Shown piece after piece: positions 9,241-17,041 of a DNA stretch of 37,165 bases. The notes below the pieces were generated by a model. It did no database searches. It saw only the letters and a list, made by a program, of their open reading frames with translations, and was not told where the DNA came from. How positions within the stretch are numbered: position 1 is the first letter of the stretch; every line of letters begins with the position of its first letter. Location: the NCBI GenBank assembly GCA_016793645.1, contig JAEUHD010000156.1, positions 1 through 37,165 of the forward strand, read 5' to 3'. Both the position numbers and the translations under genes were made by a program. The DNA comes from Verrucomicrobiales bacterium (GTDB lineage: Bacteria > Verrucomicrobiota > Verrucomicrobiia > Limisphaerales > UBA9464).

Positions 9241-9858
9241 TCACTTTTGATTCGGGTCCATCGACTTGGGTTCGATGGCGAAGGGTGACTTGGGCTGGAC
9301 GAAGGGGATGGGCTGGCTCCAGTAGAACGTGATCCGGTACACCACAAAGGCGATGAACAGGGTCGCCAAAGTGATCAGGGCCAGACGCTGGGTGGCCTTG
9401 CGGGTGGCTGGAGAAACCACCGGCTTCAAGGTAAGCTTGGGTCCGGACTTTCCGTCGAGGATGTCCCGGGTTCGTGCGAGCACCTGCCCCCGGTCGAAGC
9501 GCCCGGGTCCGGTGATTTCCACATTGAAGAACCGGGCTTCGCATCCGTTGCGGGGGCAAAAGCCCAGCCGAAGCCGCTCCAGTTTGGGCGGCAGGGCCCG
9601 GTCCCGCTCCTCCCCGCCGGGCACGGTGAGTTCCCCGAGTTCCGCACCGGTGACCGGCAATCCACACCCGGCGCAGACCGCGCGGATCCCGGAGCCGAAG
9701 AGCACGTTCAGTTCCTGTCCGCCGACGCCGGCATCCCCCAGCGCTCGCGCCAGGGCCTCGTGCACCCGGGGCAGATCGGTCACCGGGACACGGAGTTCGG
9801 ACAGGGACGGGCCGGTCGCAACGACTGCCGCCGCCGGTGTCGGTTCAGGGTCAGGCAT
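9241..9858 (-). CDS. Unknown single-TM protein with Cys pairs
   Basis: 205 residues, family not recognised. The N-terminal half is soluble and acidic. The middle holds two cysteine pairs, CAGC (CxxC) and CPRNGC (CxxxxC), about 45 residues apart, which could bind zinc or form disulfides. One transmembrane helix lies near the C-terminus (ALITLATLFIAFVVY), followed by a Pro/Lys-rich tail. With no N-terminal signal, the Cys domain is probably cytoplasmic. It starts 27 nt downstream of the prepilin-like gene on the same strand, so the two are likely co-transcribed. Confidence 0.75.
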   Translation of the reverse strand: MPDPEPTPAAAVVATGPSLSELRVPVTDLPRVHEALARALGDAGVGGQELNVLFGSGIRAVCAGCGLPVTGAELGELTVPGGEERDRALPPKLERLRLGFCPRNGCEARFFNVEITGPGRFDRGQVLARTRDILDGKSGPKLTLKPVVSPATRKATQRLALITLATLFIAFVVYRITFYWSQPIPFVQPKSPFAIEPKSMDPNQK

Positions 9859-9885
9859 TCCGAATGCGGTGTACCGGGTTGTCCG

Positions 9886-10773
9886 CTATTTGTCAGGCCC
9901 CTTGTACCACATCCAGTCGGTGGTCTCCTCGTACGGATGGTACGGGTCGGTCGTCAGCGCCCGGGTGAAATTGTGACGGCGGGTGTGGCCATCGACGAAG
10001 AGGATGGGGGAGATGAACCGTGCGGGTGCGCTGCGCGGGTCCACAAACTCGGCGGGTCCCGCCGCCGCATAATGCCACTGGTACCAGCGGGGTCCGGACT
10101 CCAGGCAACCGTAGATCCGCGCCGGGGGTTCATGCATGAGGATGAAGCGGGAGGGATCGGGGACCCATCCTTCCGCCTGTCCGGCCAGCGTGGCCGGCAG
10201 GACCGGTGAATTCTTCCAGGCGAGGAAGCCCCCGCCCGCCAGCACCAGGGGTGTTCCCCCATTGTATTGGTAGCTCATGCCCACCACCTTGAAGTTGGAC
10301 GGGGCGAAATCCGGATCGCAGGCCCCCCCGCACGGGAGAATCTTCTGTCCGCGATCATCCGGGCACCGGAAGACGTCGGACGGCTTGATGTACCCCCAGA
10401 GCGGACGCGACCGCGCATTGGGGTAGCAGTTCATGTTCATCGGCTCGCGTCCACCCAGGGCCTGGAGGGTGCCCCGGGGATTGGGATCGACGGGTAGACC
10501 CGTTTGCGGATCCAACTGGGTGACCGACGCCGGCGGGAACCGCTGGAGGTGGTCATCGGCGTACATCTGGATCGCCAGACCAACCTGACGCAGGTTGTTG
10601 ATGCACAGGATGATCTTGCCCTGCTGCTTCGCCCCGGAAAGCGAGGGCAGCATCATGCTGGCGAGGATGCCAATGATGGCGATCACCACCAGGAGCTCAA
10701 TCAGGGTGAAGCCTCCCGTCCTTCGCGGGACTTCCCGAAATCCGTAACAGCCCTGGGAGGAGCGGTGTTTCAC
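9886..10773 (-). CDS. Prepilin-like (type II pseudopilin-type) protein
   Basis: 295 residues from GTG 10773. The prepilin peptidase site is G21^F22 in GGFTLIELLVV, with Glu at +5, followed by the hydrophobic helix VVIAIIGILASMMLP. The conserved NLRQVGLAIQMYADDH and a C-terminal FVDGH segment place it in the large DUF1559-like prepilin family of Verrucomicrobiota and Planctomycetes. Such proteins are inner-membrane anchored and exposed to the periplasm; their individual functions are mostly unknown. The frame is also open to ATG 10824. I prefer 10773 because the stretch between the two starts is AT-rich and promoter-like, and such leaders are usually short. No Shine-Dalgarno is clear for either start. 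Confidence 0.88.
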   Translation of the reverse strand: MKHRSSQGCYGFREVPRRTGGFTLIELLVVIAIIGILASMMLPSLSGAKQQGKIILCINNLRQVGLAIQMYADDHLQRFPPASVTQLDPQTGLPVDPNPRGTLQALGGREPMNMNCYPNARSRPLWGYIKPSDVFRCPDDRGQKILPCGGACDPDFAPSNFKVVGMSYQYNGGTPLVLAGGGFLAWKNSPVLPATLAGQAEGWVPDPSRFILMHEPPARIYGCLESGPRWYQWHYAAAGPAEFVDPRSAPARFISPILFVDGHTRRHNFTRALTTDPYHPYEETTDWMWYKGPDK

Positions 10774-10833
10774 GGGAAAAGAGTCACTATTTTGTTTACG
10801 GTTGTAAAGTGAAATTCCACCCATGAGGTTGCG

Positions 10834-10861
10834 TTGACGCCCGGGCCTACTTTCCTAGCCT
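10834..10861 (+). promoter_or_regulatory. Possible promoter for LysM lipoprotein gene
   Basis: TTGACG (10834-10839) and TAGCCT (10856-10861) are separated by 16 nt. If used, transcription would start at or just before GTG 10869, giving an almost leaderless mRNA. This fits the lack of a Shine-Dalgarno there. It lies in the 95-nt gap between divergent genes, next to an unusually AT-rich stretch (about 10777-10818) that probably serves the minus-strand gene. Confidence 0.3.
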
Positions 10862-10868
10862 TCGCCCG

Positions 10869-11735
10869 GTGACATCCGGAATTGCGAAGACGATCTGCGG
10901 GCTGGGAATTCTGTTGGCGATGCTGCTGGGGAGCGGCTGCGACCGATGGGAGAGCGGCTCCCAGAACGAGGCCCACGAGGCCAACTACATTGAGGGAAAC
11001 AATCTGCGCATGCAGGGCCAGACCAACCGCGCCATCCAGAGCTTCGAGCGGGCGCTGCATGCGAATCCGGCCAATTCCCTCGCCCACATGGCCATCGCGG
11101 ACCTGTTCCGGGAGACCGAGGACTACACCAGTGCCGCGTACCACTACAACCGGTGCAGCCGTCTGCTGGCGGAGCGCGGCGTAAAGCCGGATCCAGCGCT
11201 TCCGGGCCTGCTGGAGCAGTGCGAACTTCGACTCGCGCTCAAGTATAGTGACCGCCTGGGTCGCCAGCAGACCGATGCCCGCATTGACGAACTCCGGCAG
11301 AAGGTGGCGGAACGGGACGACACCCTTCAAAAACTCCAGCAGGAACTCGCCCGCCTCCGTCTGGCCACCAACGCGGCGGCCCCGGCGCCCGGGATCGGCA
11401 CCCTTGGAACCGTGGCCCGGGAGACCACCCCCGTCCCGGTCCGGACCTCGCCGGCCCCGGTCAGTCCGTCCTCGAACCCAACCGCGGCGGACGCCACCCC
11501 GCCATCCTCTCCCAACCCCGCGACCGCCCGGCCCGCGTCCACCCGCACGCCGCCCCCCGCCGCCACGCCCTCAGCCACCCCCCGGGTCCGGACCTACACG
11601 GTCCGGTCCGGGGATACGGCCTCCTCCATCGCACGGCGTGCGGGGGTGACCACCAAGGCCCTGCTGGCCGCCAATCCCGGACTCAATCCGACTCGAATGA
11701 GGGTGGGACAGACGGTGAACATTCCCAATCCGTGA
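10869..11735 (+). CDS. TPR and LysM domain lipoprotein
   Basis: 288 residues. The N-terminal hydrophobic segment ends in LLGSGC with Cys24, a slightly imperfect lipobox, so it is probably a lipoprotein. Residues about 40-125 form TPR-like helices ('NNLRMQGQTNRAIQSFERAL' and the following repeat). A coiled coil (RIDELRQKVAERDDTLQKLQQ) and a long Ala/Pro/Thr-rich linker follow. The last 50 residues are a LysM domain (YTVRSGDTASSIARRAGVT...VGQTVNIP), which binds peptidoglycan GlcNAc chains. The layout suggests an envelope protein tethered to both membrane and wall, with the TPR part binding a partner. The GTG start is close to a possible promoter, so it may be translated without a leader. Confidence 0.85.
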   Translation: MTSGIAKTICGLGILLAMLLGSGCDRWESGSQNEAHEANYIEGNNLRMQGQTNRAIQSFERALHANPANSLAHMAIADLFRETEDYTSAAYHYNRCSRLLAERGVKPDPALPGLLEQCELRLALKYSDRLGRQQTDARIDELRQKVAERDDTLQKLQQELARLRLATNAAAPAPGIGTLGTVARETTPVPVRTSPAPVSPSSNPTAADATPPSSPNPATARPASTRTPPPAATPSATPRVRTYTVRSGDTASSIARRAGVTTKALLAANPGLNPTRMRVGQTVNIPNP

Positions 11736-11813
11736 GGGCCGAACCGAAATCTCCGCGGTGGGTGTTCCGAGGACATCCCGGCTCGTCCGCCCCGACCGGG
11801 AATCGCTGACCCC

Positions 11814-12638
11814 ATGGCCGCCCGGATCTTCCTGACCCTCGTGACCGCCTTTTGGCTGGTCATGAACGTCCTGTTGTGGCGGGCGGAGTTCGGACACGGC
11901 CCCGACTCGCTCTCCGAAATCCCCATCGAGACGGTGCTCGACCGTCTGCTCAATGCGCCGGATCACTCCGTGCTCGTGGTCCGCCATCGGGGAACGCCGC
12001 TCGGGCTCCTGCGGTGGATCCCGACCGTCACGGAAACCCAGCCCGCGTCCGAGGAGTCGGTGGCGCCGGAGGGAATGGTGACCGCGACCGGGTACAACCT
12101 GGACGTCGATCTCAATCTCACCGGAGGGGTTCCCTCGGACCGCTGGCGCGTGCTCGTCCACACCGAACTCGACACCAACCGGGTCTGGCGGGAGCTGTCC
12201 ATACGGTTCCTCCAGCGACCCTCCGCCTGGGAAATCACCGCCCGCAATGGGGACGACCGAATCCGGGTTCGCTTCGAGGAGGGGAAAAGCAGTTGGGAAC
12301 AGGTCTTCACTCCCCGCGATCTCCAGCAGGCCGGGGCGCTCCTCGGACCCTACGCGGCGCTGCTTCCCGGACCGCTCAAGTCGAACCTCGGCGACCTGGA
12401 TCCGGCCCTGTTGCGCAATGCCATCCGCTGGGAGGCCCGCAATGACTGGCTCAAGGTCGGACGCAACCGCGTCCGCGTCTTCCGTGTCCATGCCACGGTC
12501 CTCGGCCGCTACGAGGGCGTGGTGTACCTGAGCCGTGCCGGGGAAGTGCTTCAGGCAAAACTCCCCGACAATCTTCTCCTCTCGAACGAGGCCCTTCCGC
12601 TGCTGGGCAACGACGCCGGACCTGCTCCCCGCCCATGA
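11814..12638 (+). CDS. Unknown membrane-anchored protein of ABC operon
   Basis: 274 residues, family not recognised. An N-terminal helix (IFLTLVTAFWLVMNVLLW) acts as signal anchor or uncleaved signal. The rest is a beta-rich, charged soluble domain with regular 'DRWRVLVHTELDT' and 'WEITARNGDDRIRVRF' strands, probably periplasmic. Its stop overlaps the start of the ABC ATPase by ATGA (12635-12638), so the three genes 11814-15162 are translationally coupled. Its job is probably tied to that transporter, for example as an extracytoplasmic accessory; this is inferred from context only. Confidence 0.75.
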   Translation: MAARIFLTLVTAFWLVMNVLLWRAEFGHGPDSLSEIPIETVLDRLLNAPDHSVLVVRHRGTPLGLLRWIPTVTETQPASEESVAPEGMVTATGYNLDVDLNLTGGVPSDRWRVLVHTELDTNRVWRELSIRFLQRPSAWEITARNGDDRIRVRFEEGKSSWEQVFTPRDLQQAGALLGPYAALLPGPLKSNLGDLDPALLRNAIRWEARNDWLKVGRNRVRVFRVHATVLGRYEGVVYLSRAGEVLQAKLPDNLLLSNEALPLLGNDAGPAPRP

Positions 12639-13414
12639 TCGAACTTCAGAATGTGGTGAAACACTTCGGGGATGTCCGGGCCGTGGACGGCATCACGCTC
12701 ACGGTGCCCCGCGGCGAGTTCTTCTGCGTCCTCGGTCCCAACGCCGCCGGCAAGACCACGACGATCAAGATGATCGTGGGATTGATCCGTCCGAATTCCG
12801 GTTCGGTGAAGGTGGCGGGCTTCGATGTCCAGGCGGAGCCCCTGGAGGCGCGCGAGCGGCTGAGCTACGTCCCCGACTTCCCATTTCTCTACGACAAGCT
12901 CACCCCCTGGGAATTCCTGCGCTTCACCGGACAGTTGTTCCGGATGAGCGATGCCGCGATACAATCCGGGGCGGCGGACCTCGTGGACCGGTTCCACCTC
13001 GGGGAGTGGCTGCACAAGCCGATCGAGGGACTCAGCCACGGCACGCGCCAGCGCGTCGCCATTGCCAGCGCCCTGCTGCATCAGCCGGAGGTGTTTGTCA
13101 TCGACGAGCCGATGGTGGGGCTGGATCCGCACCATGCGCGGGTGGTGAAGGACCTGCTGCGGGAGCGGTCCCGCGCCGGCATGACCGTCTTCCTGAGCAC
13201 CCACCAGATCAACGTCGCCGACGAACTGGCTGATCGCGTCGGAATCATCCATCGCGGGCGCCTCCTCGCGGTCGGAACTCCGGACGAAATCCGGCGCCGG
13301 GCCGGAACGGACGGCGAATTGGAACGTGCCTTCCTGGCGATCACGGAGGACGAGCCGGTTTCCGGTGTGGAGGAGGCGCAGGGCGGGACGCGGCGGCCGG
13401 GAGGACCGGTATGA
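12635..13414 (+). CDS. ABC transporter ATP-binding protein
   Basis: 259 residues, a normal single NBD of the ABC-2/CcmA-NatA type. It has Walker A GPNAAGKTTT, signature LSHGTRQRVAIASAL, Walker B VFVIDEPMVGLD with the catalytic Glu, and the H-loop LSTHQI. All catalytic residues are present. It overlaps the upstream gene and the downstream permease by 4 nt each (ATGA), so the partners are the flanking products. The substrate is not indicated. Confidence 0.95.
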   Translation: MIELQNVVKHFGDVRAVDGITLTVPRGEFFCVLGPNAAGKTTTIKMIVGLIRPNSGSVKVAGFDVQAEPLEARERLSYVPDFPFLYDKLTPWEFLRFTGQLFRMSDAAIQSGAADLVDRFHLGEWLHKPIEGLSHGTRQRVAIASALLHQPEVFVIDEPMVGLDPHHARVVKDLLRERSRAGMTVFLSTHQINVADELADRVGIIHRGRLLAVGTPDEIRRRAGTDGELERAFLAITEDEPVSGVEEAQGGTRRPGGPV

Positions 13415-15162
13415 ACACCGCCTCGCCCCTGCGGCTGCTGCTGGGGGTCGCCCTCCTGTCCCTGTGGCGCCGTCTCGTGGCGCTGCGCGATCAGTCGTGG
13501 ATCCTGCTCGCCCTGATTGTCTCCTTCCTCGCCGGATACGCCCTGCTGGCCTTCACCCTCTTCTACAAGGGACTGCTGTTCCTCTCGCGGTTCCCCGGGC
13601 TCGGCGGTCTCCTGGTGGAGCGGCTCCTGTACCTGCTTTTCGCCTTCCTCTTCTCACTCCTGCTGCTGTCCAACCTGGTGATCGGATACACCAATCTCTT
13701 CCGAAACCGGGAGACGGCGTTCCTGCTGGCCCTGCCCATTCCGTGCCGGACGGTGCTGCAATGGAAAATGATCGAGTCCAGCCTGCTGGCCTCCTGGGCA
13801 TTCCTGTTCCTCATCGCACCGCTGATTGCCGCGTACGGCCTCGTCAGCCGGGTGGACTGGCACTTCTATCCGGTGGTCCTGGCCATGATCGGAATGTTCA
13901 TCGTGCTGCCCGGGATCGCCGGAACCTGGCTCGCCATCAACGTCGCGCGGTTTCTGGATCGGAAGGGATTCCAGATCCTTCTGGCGGGCGTGCTGATCGG
14001 ATTGATTGGATTGGTCCTCTTCAAGTTCCGTCCGGAGCCCATCACCGACGACCTGCTGGAAACCCGCGTCCTGGCGGTGATCGACCGGCTGCTCGACAAC
14101 ACCCGATTCGCCCAGTTCCCGCTCCTGCCCAGCTATTGGCTGAGCGCCTCCGTCCAGAACTGGAGCGAAGGCGCGGTGCCCACCGCCCTGTTCTATGCGC
14201 TCGTCCTGGCAAGCTACGTCCTCTTCTTCGGCACCCTCGCCGCCACGCGCCTCGGAAACGCCTTCTACGAGGCATCGAGCACCGTCCACAGCCGGGGCAA
14301 CATCTTCTCGAACTGGACCTGGTTCCAACGGATGGAGGAACGGCGGCGGCGGCTGCAGCGGCTGAGCGTGCTGTTGCGTCCGCGGGACTGGCTGGACGCA
14401 TTGCTCTCCTGGCACGGGTGGGTGCCGTCCGATGTCCGGGCCCTGGTGGCGAAGGATCTGCGGGTCTTCTGGCGGGACACCACGCAATGGGGGCAGACGT
14501 TGATGCTCTTCGGGCTGCTGACGGTGTACATCATCAACCTGCGCCACTTCACCCGACAGTTGGACTCCCCGTTCTGGATCTCCCTCGTCAGCTATCTGAA
14601 CCTCGGCGCCTGTGCCCTCAACCTGGCAACCCTGACCACCCGGTTCGTCTTTCCCCAGTTCTCGCTCGAGGGCAAGCGGGTGTGGGTGGTGGGGCTCGCG
14701 CCCATCGGACTCGTCCGCGTGGTCCGTCTCAAATTCTGGCTCGCCGGTTGCGCGACCCTGATCGTGACGCTGGGACTCATCCTGCTGTCGTGTTCGATGC
14801 TCGGGCTGGACCTGGCCCACCGGGTGTTCTTCGGGGTCACGGTCACCGTGATGACCTTCACCCTCAACGGCATCGCCGTGGGCCTTGGCGCGCTGTATCC
14901 GAACTTCCGGGAATCCAATCCGAGCAAGATTGTCAGCGGATTCGGCGGCACCTTCTGCCTGGTGCTGAGTTTCCTGTACATCGTGGGTTCCGTCGTCCTG
15001 CTGGCCCTCGGGAGCCCCTGGGGCTGGCATCCGGAGTCCATGGATCAATTCACGCCCGCGCGTGCCGCCACCGCATGGACCGCATTCACGCTGATCAGCA
15101 TCCTGTCCGGCTGGCTGCCCCTGAAGCTGGGCCTTCGGAAGGTGGCGGTGACCGAACTCTAG
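13411..15162 (+). CDS. Large ABC exporter permease
   Basis: 583 residues, very hydrophobic, with roughly a dozen predicted membrane helices. The first third contains segments such as LALIVSFLAGYALLAF and LLFAFLFSLLLLSNLVI, and the last third has LGALYPNFRESNPSKIVSGFGG between helices, a pattern seen in 'putative ABC exporter' permeases. A soluble loop (about residues 310-350, rich in Arg) separates the halves. It is about twice the size of common ABC-2 permeases, so one polypeptide may supply both membrane halves. It overlaps the ATPase gene by ATGA. No substrate can be assigned. Confidence 0.9.
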   Translation: MNTASPLRLLLGVALLSLWRRLVALRDQSWILLALIVSFLAGYALLAFTLFYKGLLFLSRFPGLGGLLVERLLYLLFAFLFSLLLLSNLVIGYTNLFRNRETAFLLALPIPCRTVLQWKMIESSLLASWAFLFLIAPLIAAYGLVSRVDWHFYPVVLAMIGMFIVLPGIAGTWLAINVARFLDRKGFQILLAGVLIGLIGLVLFKFRPEPITDDLLETRVLAVIDRLLDNTRFAQFPLLPSYWLSASVQNWSEGAVPTALFYALVLASYVLFFGTLAATRLGNAFYEASSTVHSRGNIFSNWTWFQRMEERRRRLQRLSVLLRPRDWLDALLSWHGWVPSDVRALVAKDLRVFWRDTTQWGQTLMLFGLLTVYIINLRHFTRQLDSPFWISLVSYLNLGACALNLATLTTRFVFPQFSLEGKRVWVVGLAPIGLVRVVRLKFWLAGCATLIVTLGLILLSCSMLGLDLAHRVFFGVTVTVMTFTLNGIAVGLGALYPNFRESNPSKIVSGFGGTFCLVLSFLYIVGSVVLLALGSPWGWHPESMDQFTPARAATAWTAFTLISILSGWLPLKLGLRKVAVTEL

Positions 15163-15289
15163 GAGAGTGCGGGCGGACCGGCATCCGGGATTGCGGACGC
15201 CCGATAAAGCAAGCTTCCCAACCTCCCCTCGGTGTGCGACAGACTTCGAAAGGTTCGCACCGGGTCCCGATGCGTGCCTTGTTTATCCC

Positions 15290-15862
15290 ATGAAGACGCT
15301 CTCCGCCGTTTCTCTGGCTGCCGCCGTGCTGGCGACCTCCTGGATCCCGTCCGCGTCCGCCCAGTCCATCGGGCGCATTCGCAAGTCCCTGGACAAGGCC
15401 ACGGGCGGTGCCTCCGCAGCCTCCGCTTCCGGCGCCCCGGTGGCGCCGCCTCCCGCCTCGACGGCGGCCCAAACCGCGGCCAACGAGGCCGCCGCGAACC
15501 AGCGCAACAAGGCGGCGCAGGTCGGTGTCGAGGACCGCGTGGTCGCCTTCCTGCGCCAGCGGGTGGACGACGGATCCGCGGATGCGGCGTTCGATCTCGG
15601 CAAACGCTACGAGGAGGGCAAGGGCGTGACCGCGGATCCCGCGGAGGCCCGCCGCCTCTACGCGCTGTCCGCAGAACGCGGCAATGAGGAGGCAAAGGCG
15701 TGGCTGGCGGCCAACCCGGAGCCCGCCAAGGAGGCGACCGCCGGGAAGGCCGCGGCGGGCGGGACGTCCGCCACCGGCGCGCCCCCCGTCCCGGAGACCG
15801 CGGGCGGATCCGCTCCCGCCAAGGAAACCGCACCGTCACCCACGCCGGCACCGAAGCCCTAG
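15290..15862 (+). CDS. Secreted Sel1-repeat protein
   Basis: 190 residues from ATG 15290. Residues 1-24 form a clean signal peptide (MKTLSAVSLAAAVLATSWIP...SASA) with cleavage before Q. A low-complexity Ala/Pro linker follows, then one Sel1-like repeat (DGSADAAFDLGKRYEEGKGV and the paired helix ending ERGNEEAKAWL), then an Ala/Pro/Thr-rich tail. Sel1 repeats mediate protein contacts. The frame is open upstream to 15167, but that part shows no domain and would bury the signal peptide. The stop at 15862 touches the next start, so it is probably co-transcribed with the PAP2 gene. Confidence 0.8.
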   Translation: MKTLSAVSLAAAVLATSWIPSASAQSIGRIRKSLDKATGGASAASASGAPVAPPPASTAAQTAANEAAANQRNKAAQVGVEDRVVAFLRQRVDDGSADAAFDLGKRYEEGKGVTADPAEARRLYALSAERGNEEAKAWLAANPEPAKEATAGKAAAGGTSATGAPPVPETAGGSAPAKETAPSPTPAPKP

Positions 15863-16843
15863 ATGATGCCAGCGGAGGTTGTCCGCGGCGCCGTGCGACC
15901 GTACCGGTTTGTGGACTGGGCGTCGCAGGCGTTCCTCGCGGCGGTTATTGTCCTGTTGCTGGTGTTTCACCGGACGGCCCCGGCGGGCTGGCCTTGGGTG
16001 ATCCTGGGCCATCTCGTCACCATGGCGGGAATCCACGCCCTCGTCCACGCGGACGCCCGGGGATCTCGAAATCCGATCCTGGGATTCCTCCGCGCCGTGT
16101 ATCCGCTCGTGCTCTACACGCCGTTCTTCCGTGAAACCGAGCTGATCAACCGAGCCATCGGCGCTCCCCGCCTGGATCCGCTGTTTCTGGAGACGGACCT
16201 GCGTCTGTTTGGAACCGAGCCCAGCGTCACCCTCATGCACCGGTTTCCGCAGCCCTGGATCAGCGAGCTGATGTACGCCGCGTATTTCAGCTACTACATC
16301 ATGATCGTGGGCACCGGCCTCTGGCTGTGGTTCCGCGACCGCCCGGTCTTCCGACGCTACATCAGCGTGGTCTCCTTCGTCTTCTACTCCTGCTACTTCT
16401 TCTACTTCTGGGTGCCGGTCATCGGTCCGCGCCTCCTGTTTCGGACAACCCCGGAACGGGACTGGTACCTTGCCCGCCTGCCGGCCCTGCCGGACCTCGC
16501 CATTCCCCCGGGGGTCGGAAGGGGCCTGTTTCACCACCTGATGGCGTTCGTCTACCGGAACTTCGAGGCCATGAGCGCGGCCTTCCCGAGCAGTCACGTC
16601 GCCGTCGCCCTCACCACGCTGTGGTTCACATGGCGCCTGTTCCCCCGGCTTCGCTGGATTCATCTGATCGCGGTCTCGCTGCTCTGCATCTCCACCGTCT
16701 ACTGCCGGTACCACTATGCGGTCGATGTTCCGGCGGGGATCCTGGCGGCCATGGTCCTGATCCCCCTGGGGAACGCCCTGACCCGCCGGGTGGATGGGGA
16801 AGTTCCTGCGAACGCGATTTGCGCCCCGCCGGATCGCGGATAG
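15863..16843 (+). CDS. PAP2-superfamily membrane phosphatase/transferase
   Basis: 326 residues with about six membrane helices. It carries the two C-terminal catalytic blocks of the PAP2 superfamily: AFPSSHVAVALT (motif with the first His) and YCRYHYAVDVPAG (second His and Asp). The N-terminal KxxxxxxRP block is not obvious, as in the PAP2_3/inositol-phosphotransferase-like branch. Members remove phosphate from or transfer lipid phosphates at the outer face of the membrane. The start ATG 15863 follows the previous stop directly. A hairpin with a T run (16902-16920) lies downstream and may end the transcript. Confidence 0.88.
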   Translation: MMPAEVVRGAVRPYRFVDWASQAFLAAVIVLLLVFHRTAPAGWPWVILGHLVTMAGIHALVHADARGSRNPILGFLRAVYPLVLYTPFFRETELINRAIGAPRLDPLFLETDLRLFGTEPSVTLMHRFPQPWISELMYAAYFSYYIMIVGTGLWLWFRDRPVFRRYISVVSFVFYSCYFFYFWVPVIGPRLLFRTTPERDWYLARLPALPDLAIPPGVGRGLFHHLMAFVYRNFEAMSAAFPSSHVAVALTTLWFTWRLFPRLRWIHLIAVSLLCISTVYCRYHYAVDVPAGILAAMVLIPLGNALTRRVDGEVPANAICAPPDRG

Positions 16844-16901
16844 AATCCCGGCCCGAACCAGGCCGTCACCGGATGCCCCGCCCACCACTCCTCGGAAAAC
16901 C

Positions 16902-16920
16902 CCCGGAATCCGGGACTTTT
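16902..16920 (+). terminator. Possible terminator after PAP2 gene
   Basis: CCCGG (16902-16906) pairs with CCGGG (16910-16914) around AAT, followed by ACTTTT. A second possible pairing uses CCCCC just before and GGGGG a few bases after. It is short but sits in the 198-nt gap before the next gene, where the rest shows no other gene. Confidence 0.35.
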
Positions 16921-17041
16921 CAGGGGGTGATGGAGGAGGCGCCCCACCGGAACCCTCAGACTCCCGGAGGCACCCACGGCGCCTCCGAAGCCCTGGATCC
17001 GGAAAGGCTCCCGGTCCCGGCCCTGGATCCAGTTCCCCGCA

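Noticed and set aside
13326..15293. A 655-residue plus-strand frame in another phase of the ABC permease
   Set aside because: It is Arg/Pro/Gly-rich and not membrane-like; the coupled frame at 13411 gives a coherent multi-helix permease.
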